This document shows positions 1-9,172 of a stretch of 64,000 nucleotides of DNA, piece by piece. The stretch's first letter is position 1, and each line of letters opens with the position of its first letter. The translations under genes were made by a program, and so were the position numbers. The stretch spans positions 62,001-126,000 of the forward strand of contig CAYYIS010000007.1 of assembly GCA_964470965.1 (NCBI GenBank), written 5' to 3'. The notes beneath the pieces were generated by a model. It ran no database searches, was not told where the DNA came from, and worked only from the letters and a program-made list of their open reading frames with translations. The stretch is from CAYYIS01 sp964470965. Lineage in GTDB: Bacteria > JAAXHH01 > JABIQT01.

Positions 1-2
1 GC

Positions 3-701
3 TGCTCCATGGCTGAAGCGGATGCCATGGCCGAGGCATGTGACCGGTATAACGTTCGCTTCAACTATGGCACGCAACGGCGTTACATGCCGCTGTACCG
101 CAAGTTTCGGGAGATGACCCATGACGGCACGCTTGGCGAGGCGGATTGTATAATCGGTCATTGCGGGGTGGGCGCCGCGCAGTGGAGCCATACGCATACC
201 ACCGACATGCTGCTGTTCCTTGCAGGTGACGTCGAAATCGACTACGTTCAGGGCACAGTTGTCTGTTCCGAGGACCACTGGGAAGGCAACAGGCTGAATG
301 CTGATCCGGGCATCGCCTGCGGATATATCCGCTTCTCCAATGGAATCCATGGGTATATTGTGGCCGGCGGCGGTTTCGAGTTCGAGGTAAGCGGCCGGCT
401 GGGAAAAATCAGATCTCAGGACAATGGGGTGCTGGCCCAGTGGCGGCAGGTCAGCCAACCCTGGAACATGCTCAAGGAAACGCCGTTCCCGGACATTCCG
501 GGGGAAAGCGGCACCGTCAACGCCATTCATGATATAGTCGATGCACTGGACAACGATCGGGAGACTGTGGGCAGCATTCACCTCGCCCGAAGAAGCCAGG
601 AGATCATTTTCGGCCTGATCGAATCACACCGCCGGGATGGTGCCAGGGTCGAACTACCATTGACTGACAGGGATTTATACGTGGGCAGGAAAGATTGGTA
701 A
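3..701 (+). CDS. Gfo/Idh/MocA family oxidoreductase, 5'-truncated by window edge
   Basis: This is the C-terminal part of a Gfo/Idh/MocA-type NAD(P)-dependent oxidoreductase; the N-terminal Rossmann domain lies outside the window. The frame is open from the first bases, so the ATG at 9 is probably internal. The segment starts near the usual NYGTQRRY/YNxR stretch that follows the Rossmann fold, then carries a GHCGVGAAQWSHTHTTDML stretch, which resembles the substrate-domain region with its His-containing helix. Members oxidise or epimerise sugars and inositols. Substrate cannot be assigned. It converges on an unrelated minus-strand gene. Family assignment is fairly secure; the function is open. 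Confidence 0.7.
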   Translation, partial: CSMAEADAMAEACDRYNVRFNYGTQRRYMPLYRKFREMTHDGTLGEADCIIGHCGVGAAQWSHTHTTDMLLFLAGDVEIDYVQGTVVCSEDHWEGNRLNADPGIACGYIRFSNGIHGYIVAGGGFEFEVSGRLGKIRSQDNGVLAQWRQVSQPWNMLKETPFPDIPGESGTVNAIHDIVDALDNDRETVGSIHLARRSQEIIFGLIESHRRDGARVELPLTDRDLYVGRKDW

Positions 702-799
702 TGCGGAGTGCGGAACGGTTGAGGCTATTCAACCGTTTTCAGCGACTCCCCATGCCGCAATGGAACAGGAACGCTAAATTAACGGAAGTGTTTCTATTA

Positions 800-1768
800 C
801 TACCGGAATTTCCCCGGGGGACCATAGGGGCTATCGGCGAAAACAGCCAGCAGGTTTTCCGCCCAGGGCTCTGACGGCAGGAATCCGGCACAATCGTTCC
901 AGCCAGATTCGAACGCCCCGCGGAACAAGGGCTCCGCATATTTCCGGGGCCAGGTGCCTATGAGCTTGAAAATGATCTGGTACGGTAGGGTTTCAGACTC
1001 CTGGGTGTCCTGTTTCGGATGGCATAGATACTCTATTGCCGCGGGATAGAGCCGTGTTCCATACCGATAGAGTAGATCCTCAACCTGCTCCGATCTGCCC
1101 GCAGCTAAATAGAGCAGGGGGAGCATGGCCCCTCCCGGCAGATTCCCATCATCCACACCGATTAATTCCTGCAACGCAGCATCTTTATCAAAACCATCCT
1201 GGAGCTCCAGGAAGTGCGTAAACCGCTTGTCGATGCTTGGCGGGGCAGGAGGGTTAGGGACCGGGCTCATTCTCTGTTCAGGTGGAAAGAAAATCCGGTT
1301 CTGATGCATATCCATAAAGGCTGCGAGTATCACACTTTTGGTTTCATAACCGGAAAGCTCCGGCCGAAAATCCCCCAGTGTATCCGCCGCCATTATCAGC
1401 CAGCCGGCAACATTCACCTCATCACCGTTGAACAGTTGCGCCCGGACTGCATCGTTGGGCTCATTCAGAAGGCCGCGCACCTCCGCAGCATCCATTTCAG
1501 GACCGTTCTCCGCTCTGTGCGCTACCTCAAGAATCGTGGCAATGGTACGCAGACCGGTATCGTCACGGATTTCCAGTATATTCCGTAACTTCTCCAGCTG
1601 CTTCGGAACGAATTGCCCCACGGGACGGATCAATTCCCATCCCCCGGATATCTCACGTCCCCCGCGCCCGGACCGCTGACGACCCTGCGCCATCCAGTCC
1701 TTGACAATTCTGACGATCAGTATCCAGGCGATAATTATAAGGAGGAAAAATAGGAAACGCGTCAGCAT
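800..1768 (-). CDS. Hypothetical membrane-anchored protein
   Basis: 322 residues. The first about 22 residues are a single hydrophobic helix (LFFLLIIIAWILIVRIV) followed by a basic patch, so the protein is probably anchored by its N terminus in the inner membrane with a large soluble domain. The remainder is rich in short amphipathic helices, with a Pro-rich stretch around residue 175 (PVPNPPAPP). I do not recognise a family. It starts 28 bases downstream of the M20 peptidase stop on the same strand, so the two may be cotranscribed. No strong Shine-Dalgarno is visible before the ATG at 1768, so the start is uncertain. Confidence 0.55.
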   Translation of the reverse strand: MLTRFLFFLLIIIAWILIVRIVKDWMAQGRQRSGRGGREISGGWELIRPVGQFVPKQLEKLRNILEIRDDTGLRTIATILEVAHRAENGPEMDAAEVRGLLNEPNDAVRAQLFNGDEVNVAGWLIMAADTLGDFRPELSGYETKSVILAAFMDMHQNRIFFPPEQRMSPVPNPPAPPSIDKRFTHFLELQDGFDKDAALQELIGVDDGNLPGGAMLPLLYLAAGRSEQVEDLLYRYGTRLYPAAIEYLCHPKQDTQESETLPYQIIFKLIGTWPRKYAEPLFRGAFESGWNDCAGFLPSEPWAENLLAVFADSPYGPPGKFR

Positions 1769-1796
1769 AATACATATCCGTGAGGTGATGTCAAAC

Positions 1797-2969
1797 TCAT
1801 TTCATCCCCAATAAATCCGCTGCTACACCGCAGTATGCACGTGCTACATTTACCATGGAGTTGATGTCGACGAATTCGTTGGCCATGCAGGTGTTACCGC
1901 CTTCGGGACCGTAGACTAGAGTTGGGATTCCGCCGTGGACCGCGAAATGGTTGGTGTCAGCCACGCTGCGGGCGAGGGCATAGGTGATGGGGCGCCCCAA
2001 TTGTTCTTCGACACGACGTTTTGTGGACTGGACGAACGCGGAGGATTCATCCACAATATAGGAAGTGGGCGCCGGGGTGGGACGGTCGTCCCAGGTGATA
2101 TCTACTTTTGATTCGATATCGAGTACATCTATGGCGTTCCGAATATCCTGCGCTGCTTCTTCAACCGTCTGACCGGGCAGGATGTGGCGGTCTATGAGAA
2201 TATGCGCGTGTTCGGGAACCAGGATGATGTTCATTCCACCACCGAATTCAATGACGCAGATGGCGCCGCCCAGATCGTATTGTTCGTTCCAGCCCAACTC
2301 CAGCGTTTCCAGCGCGGTGATTACCTTCGCGCCGTCCGCCACCGCGTTGATGCCTTCCCCGGTGTAGGCTGCGTGGGCGGTCTTGCCGGTCAGCCCCACC
2401 CTGATTACATGGCGGCCACGTGATCCGATACGCAGCCGACCAGGCGGGGTGGGCTCAGGAATCAGGCAGGCGGAGCATCCTTTGATCAGCCCGCTGTCGA
2501 TAACCGCATGAGCGCCACGCGACCAGTTCTCTTCATCCGTGGTGGTGGATACAAGCAGCGTACCACCCAAAGCGGCGTCCGAGCTTGTTATCGCCTCCAC
2601 CGCCGCCAGGATGGATGCACCGCCGCCTTTCATATCGTGTGCACCGAGGCCGTACACAGAACCGTCACGTACCATCGGATCCCACGGATCAGTCTCCCAG
2701 CCGTCGCAAACGTCGAACGTGTCCTGGTGAAAATTGAACATGATGGCAGGGCCGTCTGCCTGACCGGGGATCCGGGCCACCAGACTGTCACCGGAATCTG
2801 CCACCGGCACCCGCTGAATGTCTGACAGGCCGATCTGTCCAAAAAGGTCGTACAGAAAATCGCCAACCGCCTTCTCATTGCCGGTCACCGAACGAATACC
2901 AACCAGTTCGCAAGCAAGCTCAGTGACCCGTTCTGATGTGATGGAATCAGTAATATGATTTAGCGACAT
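1797..2969 (-). CDS. M20 family metallopeptidase (ArgE/DapE/ACY1-like)
   Basis: 390-residue cytosolic zinc hydrolase of the M20 family, which cleaves N-acyl or dipeptide amide bonds. Visible landmarks: the first metal-binding His-x-Asp at H81/D83 (FNFHQDTFD), the bridging Asp in GAHDMKGGG at about D112, the catalytic Glu pair in TTDEENWSRG, the dimerisation domain with GKTAHAAYTGEGINAV in the middle third, and a C-terminal His in the NTCMANEF region. Length is typical. The substrate (succinyl-diaminopimelate, acetylornithine, a peptide) cannot be chosen from sequence; lysA about 10 kb away is not in the same operon. Probably cotranscribed with the unknown gene downstream. Confidence 0.85.
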   Translation of the reverse strand: MSLNHITDSITSERVTELACELVGIRSVTGNEKAVGDFLYDLFGQIGLSDIQRVPVADSGDSLVARIPGQADGPAIMFNFHQDTFDVCDGWETDPWDPMVRDGSVYGLGAHDMKGGGASILAAVEAITSSDAALGGTLLVSTTTDEENWSRGAHAVIDSGLIKGCSACLIPEPTPPGRLRIGSRGRHVIRVGLTGKTAHAAYTGEGINAVADGAKVITALETLELGWNEQYDLGGAICVIEFGGGMNIILVPEHAHILIDRHILPGQTVEEAAQDIRNAIDVLDIESKVDITWDDRPTPAPTSYIVDESSAFVQSTKRRVEEQLGRPITYALARSVADTNHFAVHGGIPTLVYGPEGGNTCMANEFVDINSMVNVARAYCGVAADLLGMK

Positions 2970-3056
2970 TAGGAGCTCCCCGGGGACGGAATCTGGTTGT
3001 GTTCTTTATTTACTCCGATGATACCAAAAGGTCCCGGTTGAGGCAAGAGAATTATC

Positions 3057-3089
3057 TTGACATCGGGGGTGCGTGCGGTTACTTATAAT
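3057..3089 (+). promoter_or_regulatory. Candidate promoter for lpdA-sdh
   Basis: A perfect TTGACA (3057-3062) and a perfect TATAAT (3084-3089) precede lpdA, but they are 21 bases apart, longer than the usual 16-18. Either the -10 is used with a different upstream element or a regulator compensates for the spacing. The start codon is 49 bases after the -10. Confidence 0.4.
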
Positions 3090-3137
3090 GGGCCTTCAAT
3101 ACACTTTGAACCTGCCAATTTTCTGATGGAGATCTCT

Positions 3138-4532
3138 ATGTCAACAACCACATACGATGTTGCGATTGTCGGTGGCGGCCCGGGTGGATATGTGGCCGCG
3201 ATCCGTGCAGCGCAACTGGGCTTGAAACCGGTCGTGATCGAAAAGGAACGGCCGGGCGGCGTCTGTCTGAACTGGGGATGTATCCCGACCAAAGCGCTCC
3301 TGAAAAATGCCGAACTCGTTCTAATGATGCAACACGCGAAGGATTACGGCATCTCCTGCGACAACCTGACGTTCGATATAAGCAAAGCTGTCGAGCGAAG
3401 CCGTAATGCCGCCGACACTCTGGCCGGTGGGATCGAGTTTCTGCTCAAGAAGAACGATGTTCAGATCATAAGCGGTCATGGCCGTCTGAAGTCCGCATCG
3501 ACCGTCGAGGTGGTCGATGCCGAGGGCCGGTCTACCGACGTGGAAGCAAAATCCATCGTAATCGCGACCGGCTCACGGAATAAATCGATCCCCGTGATTC
3601 CGGTGGACGGCGAGCGGATCATCACAAGTACCGAGGCGATGCTGCTGGAGACACCACCGGAGTCGATGACCATTATCGGTGGGGGCGCGATCGGTGTGGA
3701 GTTCGCCTACTACTATGCCGCCTATGGTACCAAGATTACCATTATCGAGATGATGCCTCACCTGCTGCCGCTGGAAGACGAAGAAATCAGTGAGCAACTC
3801 GAGAAGGCATTCAAAAAGCTCGGGGTAAGTATTATGACCGGCACCCGCGTCGAGAAGGCCGAGACCGGGTCCGGCGGGACGACGGTAACCATTTCCAGGG
3901 ACGACAAGACCGAGACGATTTACGGCGATGTCACACTCATGGCCGTTGGCCGTGATCCCAATTCCGAGGGGCTGGGACTCGAAGAACTCGGGGTGGAAAC
4001 AAATCGTGGTTTCATCAAGGTGGACGAAGGATATCAGACCAACATCGCTGATGTCTATGCCATAGGTGACGTGATCGGACCGCCGCTTCTGGCACACGTG
4101 GCATCGGCCGAGGGCGTCAACCTGATGGAACGCTTGGCCGGCCATGAGGCACATCCCATTGATTACGGCAATGTACCGTCCTGTACCTACTGCCAGCCGC
4201 AGGTGGCCAGCGTGGGGTTGACAGAGAAAGCAGCAGCGGAGCAGGGCGAGATCAAGGTATTCAAAATGCCGTACCGCTCGAGCGGAAAGGCGGTTGCCGT
4301 GGCTCAAGTCGAAGGTATGGTGAAGCTCGTAGCCGATGCCAAATACGGTGAGATTCTCGGCGCGCACATCATCGGTGCGGACGCGACCGAGCTGATCTCC
4401 GAACTCTGCACTGCCCGCACGCTGGAAGCCACCGTTACCGAGGTGCGTCAGACGATTCATGCGCATCCGACCCTGTCCGAGCTGGTCATGGAGGCCGCCG
4501 CCGGTATCGACGGTGAAGCAATACATATCTAA
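3138..4532 (+). CDS. lpdA: Dihydrolipoyl dehydrogenase
   Basis: 464-residue FAD enzyme that reoxidises dihydrolipoamide in 2-oxoacid dehydrogenase or glycine-cleavage complexes with NAD+. Seen: N-terminal FAD motif GGGPGG (residues 12-17), redox-active pair C43/C48 (GVCLNWGC), second dinucleotide site IGGGAIGVEFA near residue 180, FAD-binding AIGDV near 315, and the C-terminal His-Glu dyad H443/E448 in HPTLSE. The ATG at 3138 has GGAG upstream and gives the family-typical start; an in-frame TTG at 3057 would overlap the promoter. The stop overlaps the sdhC start by one base (TAATG), so lpdA is translationally coupled to the succinate dehydrogenase genes. No E1/E2 genes are nearby. Confidence 0.95.
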   Translation: MSTTTYDVAIVGGGPGGYVAAIRAAQLGLKPVVIEKERPGGVCLNWGCIPTKALLKNAELVLMMQHAKDYGISCDNLTFDISKAVERSRNAADTLAGGIEFLLKKNDVQIISGHGRLKSASTVEVVDAEGRSTDVEAKSIVIATGSRNKSIPVIPVDGERIITSTEAMLLETPPESMTIIGGGAIGVEFAYYYAAYGTKITIIEMMPHLLPLEDEEISEQLEKAFKKLGVSIMTGTRVEKAETGSGGTTVTISRDDKTETIYGDVTLMAVGRDPNSEGLGLEELGVETNRGFIKVDEGYQTNIADVYAIGDVIGPPLLAHVASAEGVNLMERLAGHEAHPIDYGNVPSCTYCQPQVASVGLTEKAAAEQGEIKVFKMPYRSSGKAVAVAQVEGMVKLVADAKYGEILGAHIIGADATELISELCTARTLEATVTEVRQTIHAHPTLSELVMEAAAGIDGEAIHI

Positions 4533-5209
4533 TGAGTCGAATCCTGCTTTTCTACCATTCCTCCATCGGTAAAAAGGTCATCATGGCCCTGACGGGTGCC
4601 GTTCTGTTTGGTTTTGTGACGGTGCACATGGTGGGGAACCTGAAAATTTTCCAGGGACCTGCGAAGATTAATGCGTATTCGGAGTTCCTCAGAGAAGTAG
4701 GGGCACCGGTCTTCGGCGCAGGAGAACTGCTCTGGATCGCCCGTATCATACTGGCGATGTCTTTGGTTCTACATATTCTCACCGCAGTAAAGCTTGCCAG
4801 GGAGAACAGGAAAGGCCGGCAGTCCGATTACAGCTTGAAACAGAATGTCGAGGCCTCCTATGCTGCGCGGACCATGATTTGGAGCGGTCCGATCCTCGGG
4901 CTCTTCGTTATCTATCATATTTTACATCTCACCACCGGATCGCTGCATCATTCGTTCAACCCGGAGGATGTGTACCGGAACATCGTCAGTGGATTCCAGT
5001 TGTGGTACGTGTCGGCGTTCTATATCACTGCTATGATCGCGCTGGGGAATCACATGATTCACGGCGCGTGGAGTATGTTCCAGTCCCTGGGGCTTAACAG
5101 TACCCCGTACGACCGTACGATCCGTCACTTTGCCACAATCGTCACCGCGACCGTGGTAATAGGAAATATTTCCTTTCCACTGTGCGTGTTAATCGGCATT
5201 GTATCATGA
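4532..5209 (+). CDS. sdhC: Succinate dehydrogenase cytochrome b558 subunit
   Basis: 225-residue integral membrane anchor of complex II, of the single-subunit b558 type with five transmembrane helices found in Bacteroidota, Actinobacteria and relatives. It binds two haems and the quinone. Hydrophobic helices with conserved His are visible (TVHMVGNLKIF near the N terminus, IYHILHLTTG in the middle, ALGNHMIHGAWS further on). It shares one base with the lpdA stop and is followed 60 bases later by sdhA. This anchor type, with one fused membrane subunit instead of SdhC+SdhD, matches the separate sdhA and sdhB subunits downstream. Confidence 0.93.
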   Translation: MSRILLFYHSSIGKKVIMALTGAVLFGFVTVHMVGNLKIFQGPAKINAYSEFLREVGAPVFGAGELLWIARIILAMSLVLHILTAVKLARENRKGRQSDYSLKQNVEASYAARTMIWSGPILGLFVIYHILHLTTGSLHHSFNPEDVYRNIVSGFQLWYVSAFYITAMIALGNHMIHGAWSMFQSLGLNSTPYDRTIRHFATIVTATVVIGNISFPLCVLIGIVS

Positions 5210-5269
5210 GGCCTAGCGTTGGTTTGTTGGTCTGATGTCTTTTCACTGAACCAATGAGAAAATGAACCA

Positions 5270-7183
5270 ATGGATCTAGATTCCAAAACACCATCCGGAC
5301 CGATCGAGCAGAAATGGGAGCGTCATCGTTTCGAGATGAAGCTGGTGAATCCCTCCAACAAGCGGAAGTACCACGTCATCGTCGTCGGATCCGGACTGGC
5401 CGGTGCTTCGGCTTCGGCTTCAATGGCGGAGCTGGGTTACAGAGTCACCTGTATCACGTTCCACGACAGTCCCCGGCGGGCCCACAGTATCGCTGCCCAG
5501 GGTGGGATCAACGCCGCCAAGAATTACCGTAATGATGGAGACAGCATCTTCCGCCTTTTTTACGACACGGTCAAAGGTGGCGATTACCGTTCCCGCGAGG
5601 CGAACGTGCACAGGCTGTCCGAAATTAGTGTCAACATAATAGATCAGTGCGCCGCGCAGGGAGTGCCGTTTGCCCGGGAATACGGCGGTATGCTCGACAA
5701 TCGGTCGTTCGGCGGTGCGCAGGTGTCCCGGACGTTCTATGCGCGCGGACAGACAGGGCAGCAACTACTCCTCGGTGCCTATTCGGCCCTGTCGCGCCAG
5801 GTGGGGCAGGGTAACGTTACGCTGTGTCCGCGTACCGAGATGCTGGATCTTATTGTGATCGACGGACAGGCTCGGGGTGTGGTCACCCGTGATTTGGTGA
5901 CCGGCGAAATGAGAACAATCATGGGCGATGCTGTGGTTCTGGGAACCGGCGGCTACGGCAACGTTTTCTACCTGTCAACCAACGCAAAAGCATCGAATGC
6001 CACCGCAATCTGGCGTGCTTACAAGCGCGGTGCGGCACTGGCGAATCCGTGTTTTACGCAGATACATCCCACCTGTATTCCGGTCTCCGGCGATTACCAG
6101 TCCAAGCTGACACTCATGAGCGAATCGCTTCGCAACGACGGTAGGATCTGGGTGCCCAGAGAGGAAAACGATAATCGGACGCCCGGAGATATCCCGATGG
6201 AAGAAAGGGATTACTACTTGGAACGCCGTTATCCCAGCTTCGGTAACCTCGTGCCTCGTGATGTTGCCTCCCGTGCGGCGAAAGGCGTTTGTGATGAAGG
6301 CCGTGGTGTCGGCTCGAACGGTCTGGGTGTGTATTTGGATTTCGCTGATGCTATCAGTCGGCTCGGAAAGCACACCATCGAGGAACGGTACGGCAACCTG
6401 TTCGATATGTACGAACGCATAACGGATGAGAATCCCTATGAACGACCTATGCGGATCTATCCGGCCGTCCATTACACCATGGGTGGCCTGTGGGTCGATT
6501 ACAATCTGATGAGCACGATAGACGGCCTGTTCGTAATCGGCGAAGCCAACTTTTCAGACCACGGCGCCAACCGTTTGGGCGCCAGCGCATTGATGCAGGG
6601 TCTGGCTGATGGATATTTCGTCCTTCCCTATACCATTGGCAACTACCTGGCCGGCATATCGCCGGTGGGTGCCGATGCCGAACATGACGAATGCAAAGAA
6701 GTGATTAATGAAGTCAAAGACCGTGTGTTCCGCCTGCTGAATGTCAGCGGGGCCAGAACGGTGGACTCCTTCCACAAAGAACTTGGGAAGCTGATGTGGG
6801 ACTACTGTGGTATGTCACGCAATGCAGACGGCCTAAAACATGCGATGGAAAAGATCCCTGAGCTGCGGGAAGCCTACTGGGAGGACGTGAACGTCCGGGG
6901 TTCGGGCACAGAATTCAACCAGTCGCTCGAGAAGGCCGGACGTGTGGCCGACTTCATGGAGTTTGCAGAACTGATGTGCCGTGACGCTCTGCAGCGTGAG
7001 GAATCGTGCGGAGGCCATTTCCGAGAAGAGCATCAGACGCCGGAAGGGGAAGCGCTGCGTAACGATGAGGAGTACGCGTACGTGGCCGCATGGGAGCACG
7101 CCGGTGAAGGCGAGACGCCGGTCCTGAACAAAGAACACCTCTTATTTGAATACGTATCTCTGGCCACGCGGAGCTATAAATAA
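5270..7183 (+). CDS. sdhA: Succinate dehydrogenase/fumarate reductase flavoprotein subunit
   Basis: 637-residue catalytic subunit of complex II, oxidising succinate to fumarate with covalently bound FAD. Seen: Rossmann motif GSGLAG at residues 40-45, the covalent-FAD His at H72 in AHSIAAQGGI, the substrate-loop segment GQQLLLG, the HPTC segment of the active site, and the GEANFSDHGANRLGASAL signature near residue 430. The length (about 640) fits the b558-type group. Its stop overlaps the sdhB ATG by one base (TAATG). Gene order C-A-B is the standard one for this type. Confidence 0.96.
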   Translation: MDLDSKTPSGPIEQKWERHRFEMKLVNPSNKRKYHVIVVGSGLAGASASASMAELGYRVTCITFHDSPRRAHSIAAQGGINAAKNYRNDGDSIFRLFYDTVKGGDYRSREANVHRLSEISVNIIDQCAAQGVPFAREYGGMLDNRSFGGAQVSRTFYARGQTGQQLLLGAYSALSRQVGQGNVTLCPRTEMLDLIVIDGQARGVVTRDLVTGEMRTIMGDAVVLGTGGYGNVFYLSTNAKASNATAIWRAYKRGAALANPCFTQIHPTCIPVSGDYQSKLTLMSESLRNDGRIWVPREENDNRTPGDIPMEERDYYLERRYPSFGNLVPRDVASRAAKGVCDEGRGVGSNGLGVYLDFADAISRLGKHTIEERYGNLFDMYERITDENPYERPMRIYPAVHYTMGGLWVDYNLMSTIDGLFVIGEANFSDHGANRLGASALMQGLADGYFVLPYTIGNYLAGISPVGADAEHDECKEVINEVKDRVFRLLNVSGARTVDSFHKELGKLMWDYCGMSRNADGLKHAMEKIPELREAYWEDVNVRGSGTEFNQSLEKAGRVADFMEFAELMCRDALQREESCGGHFREEHQTPEGEALRNDEEYAYVAAWEHAGEGETPVLNKEHLLFEYVSLATRSYK

Positions 7184-7938
7184 TGCGTATTACACTACAT
7201 ATCTGGCGTCAGAAAAACTCGGACACCCATGGGGACTTCGTGACTTATGAGCGGGAGAATGTCGACGAGGATATGTCCTTTCTGGAGATGCTGGATGATC
7301 TCAACGAACACTTAATCAACATGGGCTCCGATCCGGTGGCGTTTGATCACGACTGCAGGGAAGGAATCTGCGGTTCCTGTGGCCTGGTTATCGACGGCGC
7401 CGCCCACGGACCTCGCCGGGCTACCACCGCCTGCCAACTCCATATGCGCAGTTTTAAAGACGGTGACGTCATTACAGTCGAACCCTGGCGATCCACAGCT
7501 TTTCCGATCATCAGGGACCTGGTGGTTGACCGGGGTGCCTTTGACCGTATCATTCAGGCCGGGGGATTCATCTCCGTGCCCACCGGCACCGCGCCGGATG
7601 CCAATGCCATTCCGGTAGCCAAACCCGCTGCCGACGAGGCCATGGATGCCGCCTCGTGCATCGGATGCGGCGCGTGCGTGGCCGCCTGTCCCAACGGCGC
7701 GGCCATGCTTTTCACAGCCGCCAAGGTAGCACACCTCAACATCCTACCGCAAGGGCAACCGGAACGCTATAGCCGGGTGACCGCCATGGTGGGCGCCATG
7801 GATCGGGAGCCGTTCGGCAACTGCACCAACTACGGTGAGTGCGAAGCCGCGTGTCCGAAGGAAATCAGTCTGAAATTCATCGCCCGAATGAATAGGGACT
7901 ACCTTAAGGCAAATGTGAAACGGGTCGAGAATGGGTAA
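7183..7938 (+). CDS. sdhB: Succinate dehydrogenase iron-sulfur subunit
   Basis: 251-residue electron-transfer subunit of complex II. All cluster ligands are visible: [2Fe-2S] C58, C63, C66 and C84; a CxxCxxCxxxCP motif at C159-C169; and a second Cys group C214, C220, C224 in the C-terminal ferredoxin domain. It passes electrons from SdhA FAD to the haem/quinone site in SdhC. It overlaps sdhA by one base. A macrodomain gene follows after 33 bases with no visible terminator, so it is probably in the same transcript. Confidence 0.95.
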   Translation: MRITLHIWRQKNSDTHGDFVTYERENVDEDMSFLEMLDDLNEHLINMGSDPVAFDHDCREGICGSCGLVIDGAAHGPRRATTACQLHMRSFKDGDVITVEPWRSTAFPIIRDLVVDRGAFDRIIQAGGFISVPTGTAPDANAIPVAKPAADEAMDAASCIGCGACVAACPNGAAMLFTAAKVAHLNILPQGQPERYSRVTAMVGAMDREPFGNCTNYGECEAACPKEISLKFIARMNRDYLKANVKRVENG

Positions 7939-7971
7939 CACATTCGAACTCGGCCTTTAATCCTTGAGACA

Positions 7972-8505
7972 ATGAAAATTACAATCAAAAAATCTGTGAT
8001 CGAATTGAGGCAGGGAGATATTACTGCACTTAAGGTGGACGCGATCGTCAATGCGGCCAACAACCATTTCTGGATGGGCTCCGGTGTGGCAGGTGCCATT
8101 AAACGTAAGGGTGGCGATGTCATTGAAAAAGAAGCGATGGCTCAGGGACCCGTTCCGGTGGGGGAAGCGGTGGTCACCGCGGGTGGTGCGCTGTTGGCGC
8201 CACATGTGATTCATGCGGCGGCCATGGGACAGGATCTGCAGACGGATGAAGAAAAGGTCCGCAGTGCCACACGGAACAGTTTTAGGCGGATGGAAGAAAA
8301 TAATCTGGTTTCAATCGCATTGCCGGCTCTCGGAACTGGAGTCGGAGGACTGTCTCTGCCATTGGCAGCACAGGGGATGATCGATGAGGCCATCGTGTTT
8401 CTGGAGAACGGAAAAGTGCCAAGGGTTGTGATTTTCGCGATGTTCGATGACAACGCCTACAACGTTTTTAAAGAGGCCCTGGAAAAACGGTTTCCTGAAG
8501 GGTGA
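7972..8505 (+). CDS. Macrodomain (ADP-ribose-binding) protein
   Basis: 177-residue stand-alone macrodomain, a fold that binds ADP-ribose and often removes ADP-ribose or O-acetyl-ADP-ribose. Seen: VDAIVNAANNHFWMGSGVAG at residues 23-42 with the NAANN ribose-contacting loop, a GEAVVTAGGALLAPHVIHA segment and the second phosphate loop ALPALGTGVGGLSL near residue 118. It follows sdhB closely on the same strand. A link between complex II and ADP-ribose metabolism is not established, so cotranscription may be incidental. Confidence 0.88.
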   Translation: MKITIKKSVIELRQGDITALKVDAIVNAANNHFWMGSGVAGAIKRKGGDVIEKEAMAQGPVPVGEAVVTAGGALLAPHVIHAAAMGQDLQTDEEKVRSATRNSFRRMEENNLVSIALPALGTGVGGLSLPLAAQGMIDEAIVFLENGKVPRVVIFAMFDDNAYNVFKEALEKRFPEG

Positions 8506-8629
8506 GTCTTAAGAGGGGATGGCTGTCATCCCGGCACGGAGCAGGGCCGGTTCATATTAAGGCCAGAGAATGAAAAACGATGTGCAGGAAGCCGCACACC
8601 GTTCATAAATCTGAATCTCTATTTGGTTG

Positions 8630-8881
8630 TTACATCACACGTTCTGGCACGAAGTCGTAGCATTCGATTCCCGAAGATTCCAGCCTATTCTTCAGGTCTT
8701 GCACACAGATGGTGTCACCCCACGCCAGAATCGTCTTGCCATCCTGAATTTCACGCTTGACACGGCTTAAACATTTCGTGACCATGGGGATAGCAGGACA
8801 CAAAACTGTCACACGTTCACTGCTGTCCTGTGACCATGAAAAAACCGTATTTGCTTCGAATTCCGGATAGATCAGAACCAT
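8630..8881 (-). CDS. Small hypothetical protein
   Basis: 83 residues, unrecognised. The start is supported by a good ribosome-binding site (AGGAG, six bases before the ATG at 8881). The sequence is a plausible small alpha/beta domain: a hydrophobic first strand (MVLIYPEF), a Cys-containing middle (VTVLCPAIPMVTKC) and an amphipathic helix (QDLKNRLESSG) before a hydrophobic end. Such a layout could be a dimerising alpha/beta ligand or subunit protein, but no function is claimed. It is divergent from the alcohol dehydrogenase across a 290-base AT-rich spacer. Confidence 0.5.
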   Translation of the reverse strand: MVLIYPEFEANTVFSWSQDSSERVTVLCPAIPMVTKCLSRVKREIQDGKTILAWGDTICVQDLKNRLESSGIECYDFVPERVM

Positions 8882-8975
8882 CCCGTTCTCCTGTTGTGCG
8901 GCAAGGAATTTTGCATATATGGTTGAAATATATGGCAGATATGGAAAATGTCAAAGGAAATTAGGAGATTCGTCC

Positions 8976-9086
8976 ATGGATATTCACTGGTTTGGTTTTT
9001 CAGAAAGTGATTATGGCATGTGGTTTTCAGACAATAAATTTGTCGTTACCTCCAAAATGAAACAGGAGTGCAACTTACATTTTTAA
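8976..9086 (+). CDS. Possible 36-residue small protein
   Basis: A short frame with a good Shine-Dalgarno (TTAGGAG, about nine bases before the ATG) encodes an aromatic-rich peptide beginning MDIHWFGFSESDYGMWF. It ends in TTTTTAAAAAA. Base composition here is more AT-rich than in the neighbouring genes. Too short to judge by composition alone; it could equally be non-coding upstream sequence of the alcohol dehydrogenase. Confidence 0.25.
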   Translation: MDIHWFGFSESDYGMWFSDNKFVVTSKMKQECNLHF

Positions 9087-9172
9087 AAAAGATCAAATAC
9101 ATCCGTCCCGTTTATCTGATTAAATCATTCATCTGACATTTCATTTAATTCTCCACAGTGCTTGAGGCAGCG

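Noticed and set aside
3573..4526. Long open frame antisense to lpdA (317 codons)
   Set aside because: It lies opposite the third-position pattern of a certain gene, has no family resemblance and no ribosome-binding site.
8509..8535. Possible terminator after the macrodomain gene (GGGATG/CATCCC)
   Set aside because: Only a six-base stem, no T run on either strand.
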